Assembly (NCBI GenBank): GCA_964440345.1
Contig: CAYTSA010000045.1
Span: 1-28,805 of the forward strand
Source of the DNA: CAYTSA01 sp964440345
Lineage (GTDB): Bacteria > Desulfobacterota > Desulfovibrionia > Desulfovibrionales > Desulfovibrionaceae
Length of the DNA stretch: 28,805 nucleotides
Direction of reading: 5' to 3'
Position 1 is the first letter of the stretch. Every line of letters begins with the position of its first letter. Both the position numbers and the translations under genes were made by a program. Shown in pieces: positions 1 to 8,485 of this stretch. The notes under the pieces are model-generated. The model saw only the letters and a program-made list of their open reading frames with translations, was not told the DNA's origin and ran no database searches.

Positions 1-108
1 GCGCCTTGGTTTCGTGCGTCCAAAAATCGAGAAATTTTGACATGTAAGCTTCAGTTTGAGGATGCATGGAGCAGAATGCGCCTGAAGAGCATTCAAGACG
101 CGCTGTAA
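1..108 (+). CDS. Possible 3' end of a truncated gene, unknown
   Basis: Frame 1 is open from the window edge to a TAA at 106-108, giving about 35 residues that end in KSIQDAL. The other two forward frames hit stops within about 45 bases. The peptide is rich in Lys, Arg and Glu and reads like an ordinary protein C-terminus. It is too short to assign a family, and an open frame of this length can occur by chance. The start, if the gene is real, lies outside the window. Confidence 0.3.
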   Translation, partial: APWFRASKNREILTCKLQFEDAWSRMRLKSIQDAL

Positions 109-179
109 GGTAAAGATCGATAGATAATTATGATAGAAAGCTGCTGCAAAACATGAAAACAAAGCACAACATACACAAA

Positions 180-270
180 GTGACTGTCACCAAAAAAAAT
201 GTGACTGTCACTATAATAAATGAGGTAAGCAGGTAAAGTGACTGGCACTATAATAAATGAGGTAAGCAGG
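180..270. repeat. Tandem 33-bp repeat with GTGAC-N-GTCAC palindromes and TATAAT
   Basis: A 33-bp unit occurs at 201-233 and 238-270 with a single mismatch, separated by TAAA. Each unit starts with the palindrome GTGACTGTCAC (GTGACTGGCAC in the second) and continues directly into TATAAT at 212-217 and 249-254. A further lone copy of the palindrome lies at 180-190. A palindrome touching a -10-like hexamer suggests an operator-promoter element that has been duplicated. No convincing -35 box is seen 16-18 bp upstream of either hexamer. The array ends two bases before the stop codon of the convergent kinase gene, so any rightward transcript would run antisense to it. Confidence 0.7.
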
Positions 271-272
271 AG

Positions 273-1640
273 TTATGCTAGTGGCAGGTTTACTGTGAGC
301 GTTGTTCCGTTCTTGCGGCTTGTGGTAAAAGTCATGTCCCCGCCATGAGCTCTGGCAATGAGCCGTGCTGAGTATGTACCCAGGCCAGAGCCGTCGTCTT
401 TGCCGCTGGTGGTAAATTGTTCAAAGAATACAGGCCGGATACTTTTGGGTATGACTCCAGGATTCGTCACGTTGACAGTTACAAATCCTTCGGCTTTTGC
501 TTTCTGCAGCGTCAAATGCACAACTGCTTCTGGAGGGCTGGCTTCCACAGCGTTTTTTACGAGATTCGTGAACATGGTCTCCAAATGGCGCTGCGAACCT
601 TGTACAATCATTTTTGAATTATGGATATCTTTTTGTACGAGTATGCCCTTCTCATCTGCAATTTGCTGTATATTTCCTGTAACAGAGGCAAGCAGTTCTT
701 CCAGGTCCACCTGGGTCTCTTCGGGAGTGTATACCCCTTGTTCCATGCGGTAGATGTCCAGCGAATGCTGCAGAATATCCAGCGCTTTGGAGCATTGCTC
801 CATGATCATCTGGGCTATTTCCCGCAGCTCTCCTTGTAGCTGGTCTCTTTTAAGCATGGAGCGGGCCAGTCCGGCTGCGCCGATGATGGGGTTTTTTACG
901 TCGTGGCGGATCAGATGTTCCACGTTTTGTCGGGATTGCTCAATGAGTTTTTGGGCGTTAATGTCCACCACAAAACCGTCCCAGTAGAGCGTATGCCCGG
1001 TTGAATCAGGGGTAGACGCTACATACAAAACAGTCCAAAGGTCGTTGCCCGCCCTGCCGCGAATTTTGATTTCCACCCCGCCGGATTCTTTGTTGTCGAT
1101 AAATCGCTGCAGCAGCCCTTCGGCGGGCCAGGGGCCGGCGAAGATGTCTCCCAGTCCTGCAGCATTGTCCAACATGTGGTCTTCATCCTCATACCCGCAC
1201 ATGGCGGCGAGTTTGGGGTTGACGTTGAGCAGGCCGCCTTCCTTGTCGCATTGAAATATGCCGATGGGCGCGTTGACAAATAAGGAAAGATACCGGCCTT
1301 CTATGTGGTCGAGCACGGCGCCCTGAACATCCCCTTGCGCCTGCCTGTCATCAATAAACAGGTTGCAGAAACCCTGCAGCCGGGCCTCTCTGGCGTTACG
1401 CCTGTTCAACTCTTTCTGGAGCTCGGGCGTGGGTTTAACCGAATCGTCCATGTGCTTGACTGTGTGTTGGCGTTTGTTTGTAAAATAAGGGATTACGAAT
1501 TGTAATCGGTTGTACGCAGCGGCCATGTGCTGCAGCAACGTATGGGGAATGTACCTGATTTTGGCCATTTCTACAATATTTTCAAAACCGATTTGCAAAA
1601 ACAGTTTGATACAGCGCCTGCTGGCTTTTTTTCGCAGCAT
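273..1640 (-). CDS. PAS-domain sensor histidine kinase
   Basis: This gene encodes a probably cytoplasmic sensor kinase of a two-component system. Counting from the chosen start (455 residues), a basic helical N-terminal stretch (1-63) is followed by a coiled region, a PAS domain (about 113-232), a dimerisation domain with the phospho-acceptor His 246 in the motif RHDVKNP, and a HATPase_c domain with N box NLVKNAVEAS and a G box containing GSGLGTYSARL. No membrane segment is visible. The start is uncertain. The frame is open back to 1823, and in-frame ATGs at 1640, 1568, 1526 and 1451 all lack a strong ribosome site. I chose 1640 because residues 1-63 have protein-like amphipathic patterning and normal codons. 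The gene diverges from the REC-REC-GGDEF gene, its likely partner. Confidence 0.85.
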   Translation of the reverse strand: MLRKKASRRCIKLFLQIGFENIVEMAKIRYIPHTLLQHMAAAYNRLQFVIPYFTNKRQHTVKHMDDSVKPTPELQKELNRRNAREARLQGFCNLFIDDRQAQGDVQGAVLDHIEGRYLSLFVNAPIGIFQCDKEGGLLNVNPKLAAMCGYEDEDHMLDNAAGLGDIFAGPWPAEGLLQRFIDNKESGGVEIKIRGRAGNDLWTVLYVASTPDSTGHTLYWDGFVVDINAQKLIEQSRQNVEHLIRHDVKNPIIGAAGLARSMLKRDQLQGELREIAQMIMEQCSKALDILQHSLDIYRMEQGVYTPEETQVDLEELLASVTGNIQQIADEKGILVQKDIHNSKMIVQGSQRHLETMFTNLVKNAVEASPPEAVVHLTLQKAKAEGFVTVNVTNPGVIPKSIRPVFFEQFTTSGKDDGSGLGTYSARLIARAHGGDMTFTTSRKNGTTLTVNLPLA

Positions 1641-1825
1641 TGGCCCTGGTTTGCAGGGGAAAGGGCTTGCGCCGCAAAAGATGAATTTTTCAGCTAGATG
1701 AATATTGGCCAAAGTTTGGAAACGTTCCTGACACAAAGTGGTTGTATGGTAACACTCATGCTCGGTTACAGTGGTTTTCTTTTGTATTGTCTGAATATCC
1801 GAGGTCAAGGCTAGGGGAGACATTC

Positions 1826-3070
1826 ATGGCCAAAGTGCTGCTGGTGGAAGATTCGGCAATGTTTGCCAATCTCATCAAAAAGACTATTCACGAGAATTTG
1901 CATTTTGACGTGGTGCATGTGAGCACGCGCAAGGAAGCTGATCAGCTGCTCAAAGAGGACACCGATTTTGAGGTGGCTCTGCTGGATTTGACCTTGCCGG
2001 ATTCGCACGACGGCGAGATTGTTGACCTCGTGGCCGGCATTATTCCTTCTATAGTGTTCACCAGCAACCTGAACGACGACATGCGCGACTTCATCTGGGA
2101 CAAGAAGATCGCCGACTACGTCATCAAGTCCAACAACCAGAGCCTGGACTACATCACCCACTTGGTGCACCGGCTGGTCAAAAACATGACCGTGACCGCG
2201 CTTGTGGCTGACGATTCTAAGTTCATGCGCAAAAAAATTCGCGAGTTGCTGGAGATTCACCGCTTCCATGTCTTGGAAGCCACTGACGGGCTGGAGGCCC
2301 TCAACAAGTTGGAAACACGGCCAGACGTGCGGCTGCTCATCACGGACTTCAACATGCCCCACATGGACGGCATTCAGCTGACGCAGCAGGCCCGCAACCT
2401 GTACAGCAAGGAAGAACTCATTATCATCGGGCTCTCTGCGGAAGGCAACAACATCATGTCCGCTAAGTTCATCAAGAACGGCGCCAACGACTTCATCAAT
2501 AAACCCTTCATTGCCGAAGAATTCTACTGTCGCGTTAATCACAATGTGGAGATGCTGGATAATCTAATCTTCCGCAAAGAAGCTGCATACTTGGATTTTT
2601 TGACAGGCGTACATAACCGCAAATATTTGTTTGAAGAGGGCCGCAAGCGCTTCGCCGAATGGGAAGGGGGCCGTGGGAGCCTGGCGATAGGCATTGCAGA
2701 CATCGACAACTTTAAACTCGTCAATGATACATACGGGCACGACGTGGGCGACAGGGTGTTGCGCACAGTAGCCGCTGTCTTGCGGGACGCTTTTGAACCT
2801 GCAGACGTGGTGGTCCGCTTTGGCGGCGAAGAGTTTTGCATGATGGTGGCGGATCCTGCTCCGGGCGAGGTCGAAGACCAGTTTGAAAAGGCCCGGCAAG
2901 CTCTGGAAGACACAGTTGTTTTTGCCGCCAACGAAGAGATTCGCTGCACGGCAAGTTTCGGCGTTTGCCCTACGCCTAAGGCCAGTTTTGAGGCCATGCT
3001 CAAGGAAGCTGACGACCTGCTCTACCAGGCCAAAGAGGCTGGGAAAAACCGTGTTTTGTGCGGCGAATAG
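1826..3070 (+). CDS. Response regulator with two receiver domains and GGDEF (diguanylate cyclase)
   Basis: The 414-residue protein should make cyclic di-GMP under phosphorylation control. Receiver 1 (about 1-118) has D9, acceptor D54, T79 and K101. Receiver 2 (about 121-240) has D129/D130, acceptor D174, S204 and K226, so both look competent. The GGDEF domain (about 252-414) begins LDFLTGVHNR and carries an intact GGEEF signature at 333-337. The usual RxxD inhibitory site reads EPAD here, so product inhibition at that site is probably lost. The start at 1826 is supported by GGGGAGA at 1814-1820 and by the standard receiver opening MAKVLLVEDS. The frame upstream of it is open but not protein-like. 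It diverges from a PAS kinase and precedes a secreted binding protein. Confidence 0.93.
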   Translation: MAKVLLVEDSAMFANLIKKTIHENLHFDVVHVSTRKEADQLLKEDTDFEVALLDLTLPDSHDGEIVDLVAGIIPSIVFTSNLNDDMRDFIWDKKIADYVIKSNNQSLDYITHLVHRLVKNMTVTALVADDSKFMRKKIRELLEIHRFHVLEATDGLEALNKLETRPDVRLLITDFNMPHMDGIQLTQQARNLYSKEELIIIGLSAEGNNIMSAKFIKNGANDFINKPFIAEEFYCRVNHNVEMLDNLIFRKEAAYLDFLTGVHNRKYLFEEGRKRFAEWEGGRGSLAIGIADIDNFKLVNDTYGHDVGDRVLRTVAAVLRDAFEPADVVVRFGGEEFCMMVADPAPGEVEDQFEKARQALEDTVVFAANEEIRCTASFGVCPTPKASFEAMLKEADDLLYQAKEAGKNRVLCGE

Positions 3071-3151
3071 GCCGTGTTATGATTATCCGATTCAACTCGA
3101 CGCAGCTGCATTACTGGCGGCTGTGAAGTCATTATCCACTGCAGGTTCATT

Positions 3152-4036
3152 ATGCGCTTCCACAGCGTCTGTTTACTGTTTCTTTGTCTTTTGCTGCTCC
3201 CCTCCCTGAGCCGGGCGGAGAACATAATTCTGTATCCCCGGCCAGAATCCGCCTCAGATGGGCGGTATCACTATCATATCGACCTGTTGCGCAACGCTCT
3301 GTTGAAGACGCAGGAAGAATACGGCCGCGCCACGGTGGCGCCCGCCCTGTTCACCATGAACGAGCCGCGTATGATCAAGGTGCTGGAAACTGGCGTGGGC
3401 CTGGTGGACGTGGTTATCAAGCCGACTTCTATAGAGTTGGAGCAAAGGCTGACCCCTGTGCGCATTCCACTGGACAAAGGGCTTCTCGGCTGGCGGGTCT
3501 TTCTCATCCACGAGAAAAACCAGGAGCTTTTTTCCCTGGTGGAAACTCTGGATGACTTGCGCGCGCTTGCCCTGGGCCAGGCGGCGGGCTGGACTGACGT
3601 GGAAATCTACAAGAAAAATGGTTTTCGAGTGGTCACCGGGGACACGTACGGCCAGTTGTTCGACATGCTCATGGTGGACCGGTTCGACTATTTTCCCCGA
3701 GGGGTCGAAGAAGCCCCCAAGGAACTGGCGTACTATTCCCAAGAGCACCCTGCGATGGCCATAGAAGAGTCTATTGTGCTGCACTATCCGTTTGTCCGGT
3801 ATTTCTGGACCGCCAACAACGACTACGGCCTCAAGTTGCGGGAGCGGCTAACCCTGGGGCTGCAGCGCATGATAGAAGACGGGACCTTTGACGCCTTGTT
3901 CCGTGTACATAAAAGAGACGCTCTGGAGGGGCTGCATTTGGGCGGCCGCAGGGTCTTCGAGCTGGCCAACCCCTTTCTTCCCGAATCCGTCCCCCTGGGC
4001 CATCTGGATTATTGGTACAGCCCGTATCCGCCGTAA
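3152..4036 (+). CDS. Secreted solute-binding protein, family 3-like
   Basis: The 294-residue protein has a typical signal peptide (RFHSV, a Leu-rich core, then LSRAEN with likely cleavage after SRA at about residue 22), so it should be periplasmic. The body resembles extracellular solute-binding family 3 proteins of ABC uptake systems and sensor modules: an early ILYPRPES strand, a hinge-like LGWRVFLI segment, LGQAAGWTDVEIYKKNGF in the position of the ligand loop, and the C-terminal ERLTLGLQRMIEDGTFDALF helix typical of the fold. No permease or ATPase gene is nearby. It lies 81 bp after the GGDEF gene on the same strand, so it may feed ligand information to that signalling pair. That role is inference. 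The ligand is unknown. Confidence 0.8.
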   Translation: MRFHSVCLLFLCLLLLPSLSRAENIILYPRPESASDGRYHYHIDLLRNALLKTQEEYGRATVAPALFTMNEPRMIKVLETGVGLVDVVIKPTSIELEQRLTPVRIPLDKGLLGWRVFLIHEKNQELFSLVETLDDLRALALGQAAGWTDVEIYKKNGFRVVTGDTYGQLFDMLMVDRFDYFPRGVEEAPKELAYYSQEHPAMAIEESIVLHYPFVRYFWTANNDYGLKLRERLTLGLQRMIEDGTFDALFRVHKRDALEGLHLGGRRVFELANPFLPESVPLGHLDYWYSPYPP

Positions 4037-4087
4037 AGTGTTTTCGGATAAGCAGGCGGGCTTTTGTGCATTTGTCTGGGCGACAAT

Positions 4088-5926
4088 CTACAAACTGGCG
4101 AAGCGTTCTATCTGCTTTTTGTAGGCGGTCACGCCGTCCACCAAACCTTTTGCCTTGCGTTCCAGGTATTTGGTTGACTTCATGCGTTTGGCTTCTTCCG
4201 GGTTGGTAATGTAGCCCAGCTCCACCAGAATTGAGGGCATTTTGGCGCCCATGAGCACATAGAAGGGAGCAGTGCGGACACCGTGGTCGCGGATTTGGTA
4301 ATTCTTGCGCAGCTCGCTCACCAGGTTGGAGTGGACGCTGTTGGCCAGGTCCTTGGACTCCTTCATCTTTGAGTTCAGCATCAGGTCGGTGAGAATATAC
4401 TGCAGGTCGCTGATGCGCTTGGCGGACATGGAGTTTTCCCGCGCAGCCACGCGCACAGCGTCTTCAGAATTCGCCAGGTCCAGATAGTACGTCTCCAGCC
4501 CGTTGAGCTTGGGCGACCGGAAGGCGTTGCAGTGCACGGATATGAACAGGTCGGCTTTCTGTACGTTGGCCATGGCTGTGCGTTCTTCCAGGGGCACGAA
4601 CGAGTCCTTGGTGCGCGTGTACAGCACGGTGAAGCCCCGCTCTTCCAGCAGCCGGCCCAGCACCTTGGCAAAGCGCAGATTCACGTCTTTTTCCAGCACG
4701 CCGCCGTGGCCCACGGCGCCAGGATCCTTGCCGCCGTGGCCCGGGTCTATCATGATGGTGTCCACCGTCAGGCCCAGCTGTTCAATCAGGTTGCCGCTCT
4801 GCTTTTTTGATTCGGACTTGAGCGTGTATTTTTCGGGTTTTTTGGTATTCTGGGCAGTCTGCAAAGGTTTGGGCTTGCTGGACGCCGCCGCCGGCTTTTG
4901 TTTTTGGGGCGCAACAGAGGAGGCCGTCCGTTTTTCAGGCGCAGAGACGTCAATGACGATGCGGTAGGGATTTTCCAAGGCGAAAATCTGGTATTTCTGA
5001 AGGTCCTGAAAATCAAGCACTACCCGGGCGGTCTGGTGGTCGTGCTGGCCCACCCGAACCCGGCGCAAGATGCCGTCGGCAATGTCCAGGCTGCTCTGCA
5101 CGCCTTGTCCCACTTGCGCGGTTTCAAGGTCTACGTAAAGGCGGTAGGGCTTGTTCAGCGAAGGAACCGGGTCCAGAATCTGATACCGGTAGGGCGCCTC
5201 GTCGCTTAAATCCAACACAACGCGAGTATATTCGTCGCTGGACTGGTAACGGATTTTTTCAAGCGTGCTGCGCTCCAACTGGGAGGCCCGGGAGGCTCGC
5301 TTGGCGTCTTTTGCCGATTCCGCCTTGGCGGCAGGCTCGGGCTCGGTCTCGGGCGCCGGTTCGGCTGCAGCGTGTATCTGCGTAGGCTGGGCGTCTCCGC
5401 CTTCCATGAGGGCAATGACTTCGCGCAGCTCTTTTTTGGCCCTGGGCCACATATCGCCCTTGGTGTAGTGAAGCAATATGCGGTTAAGGTCGCTCCGGGC
5501 TGCAGCCAGGTCGTGCAGATTGTTGCGTTCCACGGCGGCTTTGCGTAGCAGGCTGTCGTCGCTCCAGGAGTGCTTGGGGAACCGTTTCACCACCCGCTCG
5601 AAGTAGTCCACGGCTTTTTCAAAGTCGGACTTCAGGTAGCTGCGTAGGCCCAGCTCTTCGTACACCCGGCCGGCGTAATACAGAGCCTTGGGCGCGTCAG
5701 CGCCGGAAGGATTCTTTTTGTAGATGCTGACGAACTGCTTTTCCAGGTCCAGCCAATAGGACCGGTATTTGTTTTTCTTCTCATTCTTGACCAGGGCGTG
5801 AAAATCCTTCCAGGCCGAGGCGAAGCTGGCGGCCTCAACAGGCTGGCTGAACGCCAGCAGCAAGGCGGCGGCTAGAAAAAGCACCCGTAAGGGCAAGGAC
5901 AAGATATGGCGGCGTGTTGCTGTCAT
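4088..5926 (-). CDS. N-acetylmuramoyl-L-alanine amidase, AMIN-Amidase_3 type
   Basis: This 612-residue exported zinc enzyme should cleave the bond between N-acetylmuramic acid and L-alanine in peptidoglycan, as AmiC-type amidases do in daughter-cell separation. It has a signal peptide (1-32, ending PVEA), a TPR-like helical segment (about 40-165), an Ala/Glu/Pro linker, an AMIN domain (about 222-332), a Lys/Ser/Pro linker, and Amidase_3 (about 388-608). Zinc ligands H397 (DPGHGG), E412 (LEKD) and H465 (SVHCNA) and catalytic E569 (LVELGYITNPEE) are present. The TPR-like part makes it longer than E. coli AmiC. The ATG at 5926 is chosen because it gives a clean signal peptide. It sits one base after the glmS stop, implying co-translation. 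Longer in-frame starts would lie inside glmS. Confidence 0.93.
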   Translation of the reverse strand: MTATRRHILSLPLRVLFLAAALLLAFSQPVEAASFASAWKDFHALVKNEKKNKYRSYWLDLEKQFVSIYKKNPSGADAPKALYYAGRVYEELGLRSYLKSDFEKAVDYFERVVKRFPKHSWSDDSLLRKAAVERNNLHDLAAARSDLNRILLHYTKGDMWPRAKKELREVIALMEGGDAQPTQIHAAAEPAPETEPEPAAKAESAKDAKRASRASQLERSTLEKIRYQSSDEYTRVVLDLSDEAPYRYQILDPVPSLNKPYRLYVDLETAQVGQGVQSSLDIADGILRRVRVGQHDHQTARVVLDFQDLQKYQIFALENPYRIVIDVSAPEKRTASSVAPQKQKPAAASSKPKPLQTAQNTKKPEKYTLKSESKKQSGNLIEQLGLTVDTIMIDPGHGGKDPGAVGHGGVLEKDVNLRFAKVLGRLLEERGFTVLYTRTKDSFVPLEERTAMANVQKADLFISVHCNAFRSPKLNGLETYYLDLANSEDAVRVAARENSMSAKRISDLQYILTDLMLNSKMKESKDLANSVHSNLVSELRKNYQIRDHGVRTAPFYVLMGAKMPSILVELGYITNPEEAKRMKSTKYLERKAKGLVDGVTAYKKQIERFASL

Positions 5927-5927
5927 G

Positions 5928-7751
5928 CTACTCCACGGTGACGCTTTTGGCCAGATTTCGCGGCTGGTCCACGTCTTTGCCCAGGTAGTCGGCGGTTTCG
6001 TAAGCGAAGAGCTGCAGGGCGGGCAGGGCAAGAAAAACGTTCAAAGGTCCCCAGGATTCCGGGATAATCCATGCGTCATCTACCTGTAAGTCCATCCCCG
6101 GGTGTGTCAAGGCAATGATCTTGCCGTGCCGGGCCTGGACTTCCACCAGGTTGGACTTGACCTTGGGAAACAGCCCGTCGTTCAAAGCCAGGGCAAAGGT
6201 TGGGAACTCCGGGTCGATAAGGGCGATGGGCCCGTGTTTCATCTCGCCGGCGGCGTAGCCTTCGGCGTGGATGTACGAGATTTCCTTCAGCTTGAGGGCG
6301 CCTTCCAGGGCCAGGGGATAGTTCAAGCCCCGGCCAAGGTAGAGAAAATTATGGGCGTGGGCGTATCTGGCGGCGATGGTCTGGGCTTCGCGGCGCATGC
6401 GCGGCAGCTCGCCTTCCAGAATATCAGGCAGTTTGGACAGGTTTTCCAGCCCGTGGCGCTGCACCTCGTCCGGCAGCACATTTTTCCGCTGTCCCCAATA
6501 CATGGCCATCAGGGTGAGCACCGCCAGCTGGCTGCACATGGCCTTGGTGGAGGCTACGCTGATTTCCGGTCCGGCCTGGGTGTAGATGACGGTGTCTGAC
6601 TCCCGAGCAATGGAGGAGCCCACCACGTTGCACAGGCCAATGGCCGGCACGCCCCGCTCTTGGACCAGTTGCAGGCCGGCCAGGGTGTCCATGGTCTCCC
6701 CAGACTGGCTGATGACCAGGGCCATTTCACCTGGCTGCAGCAAAATGTCCCGGTAGCGGAACTCAGAGGCTATCTCCACCTGAGTGGGCACGCCGGCCCA
6801 GCTTTCCAGCAGCTGCATGCCCCACAGTCCAGCGTGGTAGGACGTCCCGCAGGCGATGATCCGTAGCCGGCTGGGAACATCCAGCTGTTCCAGCTCTGGC
6901 AGAACCACGGCGTTGCGCTTCCAGTCCACCCGGCCGGCGCAGCAGTCGGCGATAACCCGTGGCTGTTCGAAAATTTCCTTGAGCATGAAGTGTTTATAGC
7001 CGCCTTTTTGCGCAGCCTGCACGTCCCAGGTGATGGTCTGGACCGGCTTTTCAACAGGGGCCAGGCTGTTCAGCGAGAGGACCCGCCAGGAGGCGGCGTC
7101 TACGCGGACAAGCTCACCGTCGTCCAGAAAGACCGCCTGCCGGGTGTACGGCAAAAAAGCTGGTATGTCCGAGGCAATGAAATGCTCGCCAACGCCCACG
7201 CCCAGCACCAGGGGGCTGGACTTGCGGGCGCCGTAGACAGCGTCCGGCTCGTCCGCGTACACGCAAGCTATGGCGTAGGTTCCTTCCACCTGGGCCAGGG
7301 CCCAGGCAATAGCCTGGTCCAAAGAACTCTTGGTTGTTAGGCCTTGGCTGATCAGGTTTACCAGCACCTCGGTGTCGGTTTCCGAATAAAACGTATAGCC
7401 TTGCTCCTGGAGTTGTTTTTTCAGCTCCTGGTAGTTTTCGATAATGCCGTTGTGGCACAAGGAAAGCTTGCCCGTGTTGTCTGTGTGGGGATGGGCGTTG
7501 GTTTCGTTTGGCAGCCCGTGGGTGGCCCAGCGGGTGTGCCCTACGCCAGAGACGGCCAGGGCTACGTTGTGCTCGGCCAGCTTGCTTTCCAGGGCGGACA
7601 GTTTGCCAGGGGCTTTGATGGTCTGCAGCTTTCCCCCAATCAGCGAGGCCACCCCGGCGGAGTCATAGCCGCGGTATTCAAGGCGTTTCAGCCCTTCCAT
7701 GATCACTGGAATGGCGGGTCTGTGGCCGGCGTAGCCAATGATGCCGCACAT
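5928..7751 (-). CDS. glmS: Glutamine--fructose-6-phosphate aminotransferase (isomerizing)
   Basis: GlmS converts fructose-6-phosphate and glutamine into glucosamine-6-phosphate, the first committed step toward UDP-N-acetylglucosamine for peptidoglycan and lipopolysaccharide. The 607-residue length is normal. The protein opens MCGIIGYAG with the nucleophile Cys 2 of the class II glutaminase domain (about 1-220). Two SIS sugar-isomerase domains follow, with the motifs IACGTSYHAG, SQSGETMDTLA and EGYAAGEMKHGPIALI. The C-terminus DQPRNLAKSVTVE is the conserved tail that closes the active site. TCCTCCC at 7756-7762 on the plus strand gives a strong ribosome site for the ATG at 7751. The gene lies 22 bp after the pyrophosphatase gene and abuts the amidase gene, so all three are probably co-transcribed. 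No glmS ribozyme is possible in the short 5' gap. Confidence 0.98.
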   Translation of the reverse strand: MCGIIGYAGHRPAIPVIMEGLKRLEYRGYDSAGVASLIGGKLQTIKAPGKLSALESKLAEHNVALAVSGVGHTRWATHGLPNETNAHPHTDNTGKLSLCHNGIIENYQELKKQLQEQGYTFYSETDTEVLVNLISQGLTTKSSLDQAIAWALAQVEGTYAIACVYADEPDAVYGARKSSPLVLGVGVGEHFIASDIPAFLPYTRQAVFLDDGELVRVDAASWRVLSLNSLAPVEKPVQTITWDVQAAQKGGYKHFMLKEIFEQPRVIADCCAGRVDWKRNAVVLPELEQLDVPSRLRIIACGTSYHAGLWGMQLLESWAGVPTQVEIASEFRYRDILLQPGEMALVISQSGETMDTLAGLQLVQERGVPAIGLCNVVGSSIARESDTVIYTQAGPEISVASTKAMCSQLAVLTLMAMYWGQRKNVLPDEVQRHGLENLSKLPDILEGELPRMRREAQTIAARYAHAHNFLYLGRGLNYPLALEGALKLKEISYIHAEGYAAGEMKHGPIALIDPEFPTFALALNDGLFPKVKSNLVEVQARHGKIIALTHPGMDLQVDDAWIIPESWGPLNVFLALPALQLFAYETADYLGKDVDQPRNLAKSVTVE

Positions 7752-7773
7752 GTCGTCCTCCCTTGCGGGGTGT

Positions 7774-8382
7774 TTACGTCGTAGCCTGCTTCCAAAACGC
7801 AGGCCAGTTCTGCAACAGCTGGCGCAAAGCCTGACCGCGGTGGCTTTGCGCGTTCTTGTCTTCCTTGCTTAACTGGGCTGAGGTGCAGCCGTGCTCCGGC
7901 AGGTAGAACAGCGGGTCGTACCCGAACCCGTTGCCGCCGGCTGGCGCCAGGGCAATGCGGCCTTCCCAGGCGGCGTCTGCAGCCAGTTCCGCTCCGTTGG
8001 GAGCGCTGGCGACCATCACGCATCGGAATCTGGCGGCGCGTTTTTCTTCTGGAACGTGAGCCAGCTCTTGCAACAGCTTGGCGTTGTTCGCCTCGTCGTC
8101 GCCTTGTTCTCCGGCGTAGCGGGCGGAATAGACTCCTGGCGCGCCGCCAAGCGCGTCCACCTCCAAGCCGGAATCGTCGGCTACGGCCACCAGGCCTGTG
8201 GCCTGGGCCACGGCCCGGGCCTTAATGCGCGCGTTTTCCAGAAACGTGACTCCGGTTTCTTCTATTTCGCCGATGTAAGGAAACTCCGCCAAACCTTTGA
8301 CGTCCAAGTCAAAGGTTTGCAGCATGGCGGAAAGCTCGCGTATTTTGCCGGCGTTGCGCGTGGCAAGCACTATTGAAGACAT
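7774..8382 (-). CDS. rdgB: XTP/dITP diphosphatase (RdgB/HAM1 family)
   Basis: This house-cleaning enzyme hydrolyses the non-canonical nucleotides dITP, XTP and ITP to monophosphates, keeping them out of DNA and RNA. The 202-residue protein has the full family signature: SSIVLATRNAGKIREL at the N-terminus for nucleotide binding, ADDSGLEVDALGG with the catalytic acidic residues, GVYSARYAG, and GFGYDPLFY followed by SHRGQAL. The start at 8382 is preferred over the in-frame ATG at 8400 because AAGGAC lies seven bases upstream of it and nothing similar precedes the other. The predicted protein then starts as its relatives do. It leads the rdgB-glmS-amidase run. The 103-bp gap before it includes an A8 run and may hold its promoter. 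Confidence 0.95.
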   Translation of the reverse strand: MSSIVLATRNAGKIRELSAMLQTFDLDVKGLAEFPYIGEIEETGVTFLENARIKARAVAQATGLVAVADDSGLEVDALGGAPGVYSARYAGEQGDDEANNAKLLQELAHVPEEKRAARFRCVMVASAPNGAELAADAAWEGRIALAPAGGNGFGYDPLFYLPEHGCTSAQLSKEDKNAQSHRGQALRQLLQNWPAFWKQATT

Positions 8383-8485
8383 GGACCGTCCTTTGTTCAT
8401 GTCAGGTTTATGACGCCTTTAGGGTGCGCCGCTTAATGTGTTGCAGGTGCTATACCAAAAAAAAGGCACAAGTTCCAGATATTTT

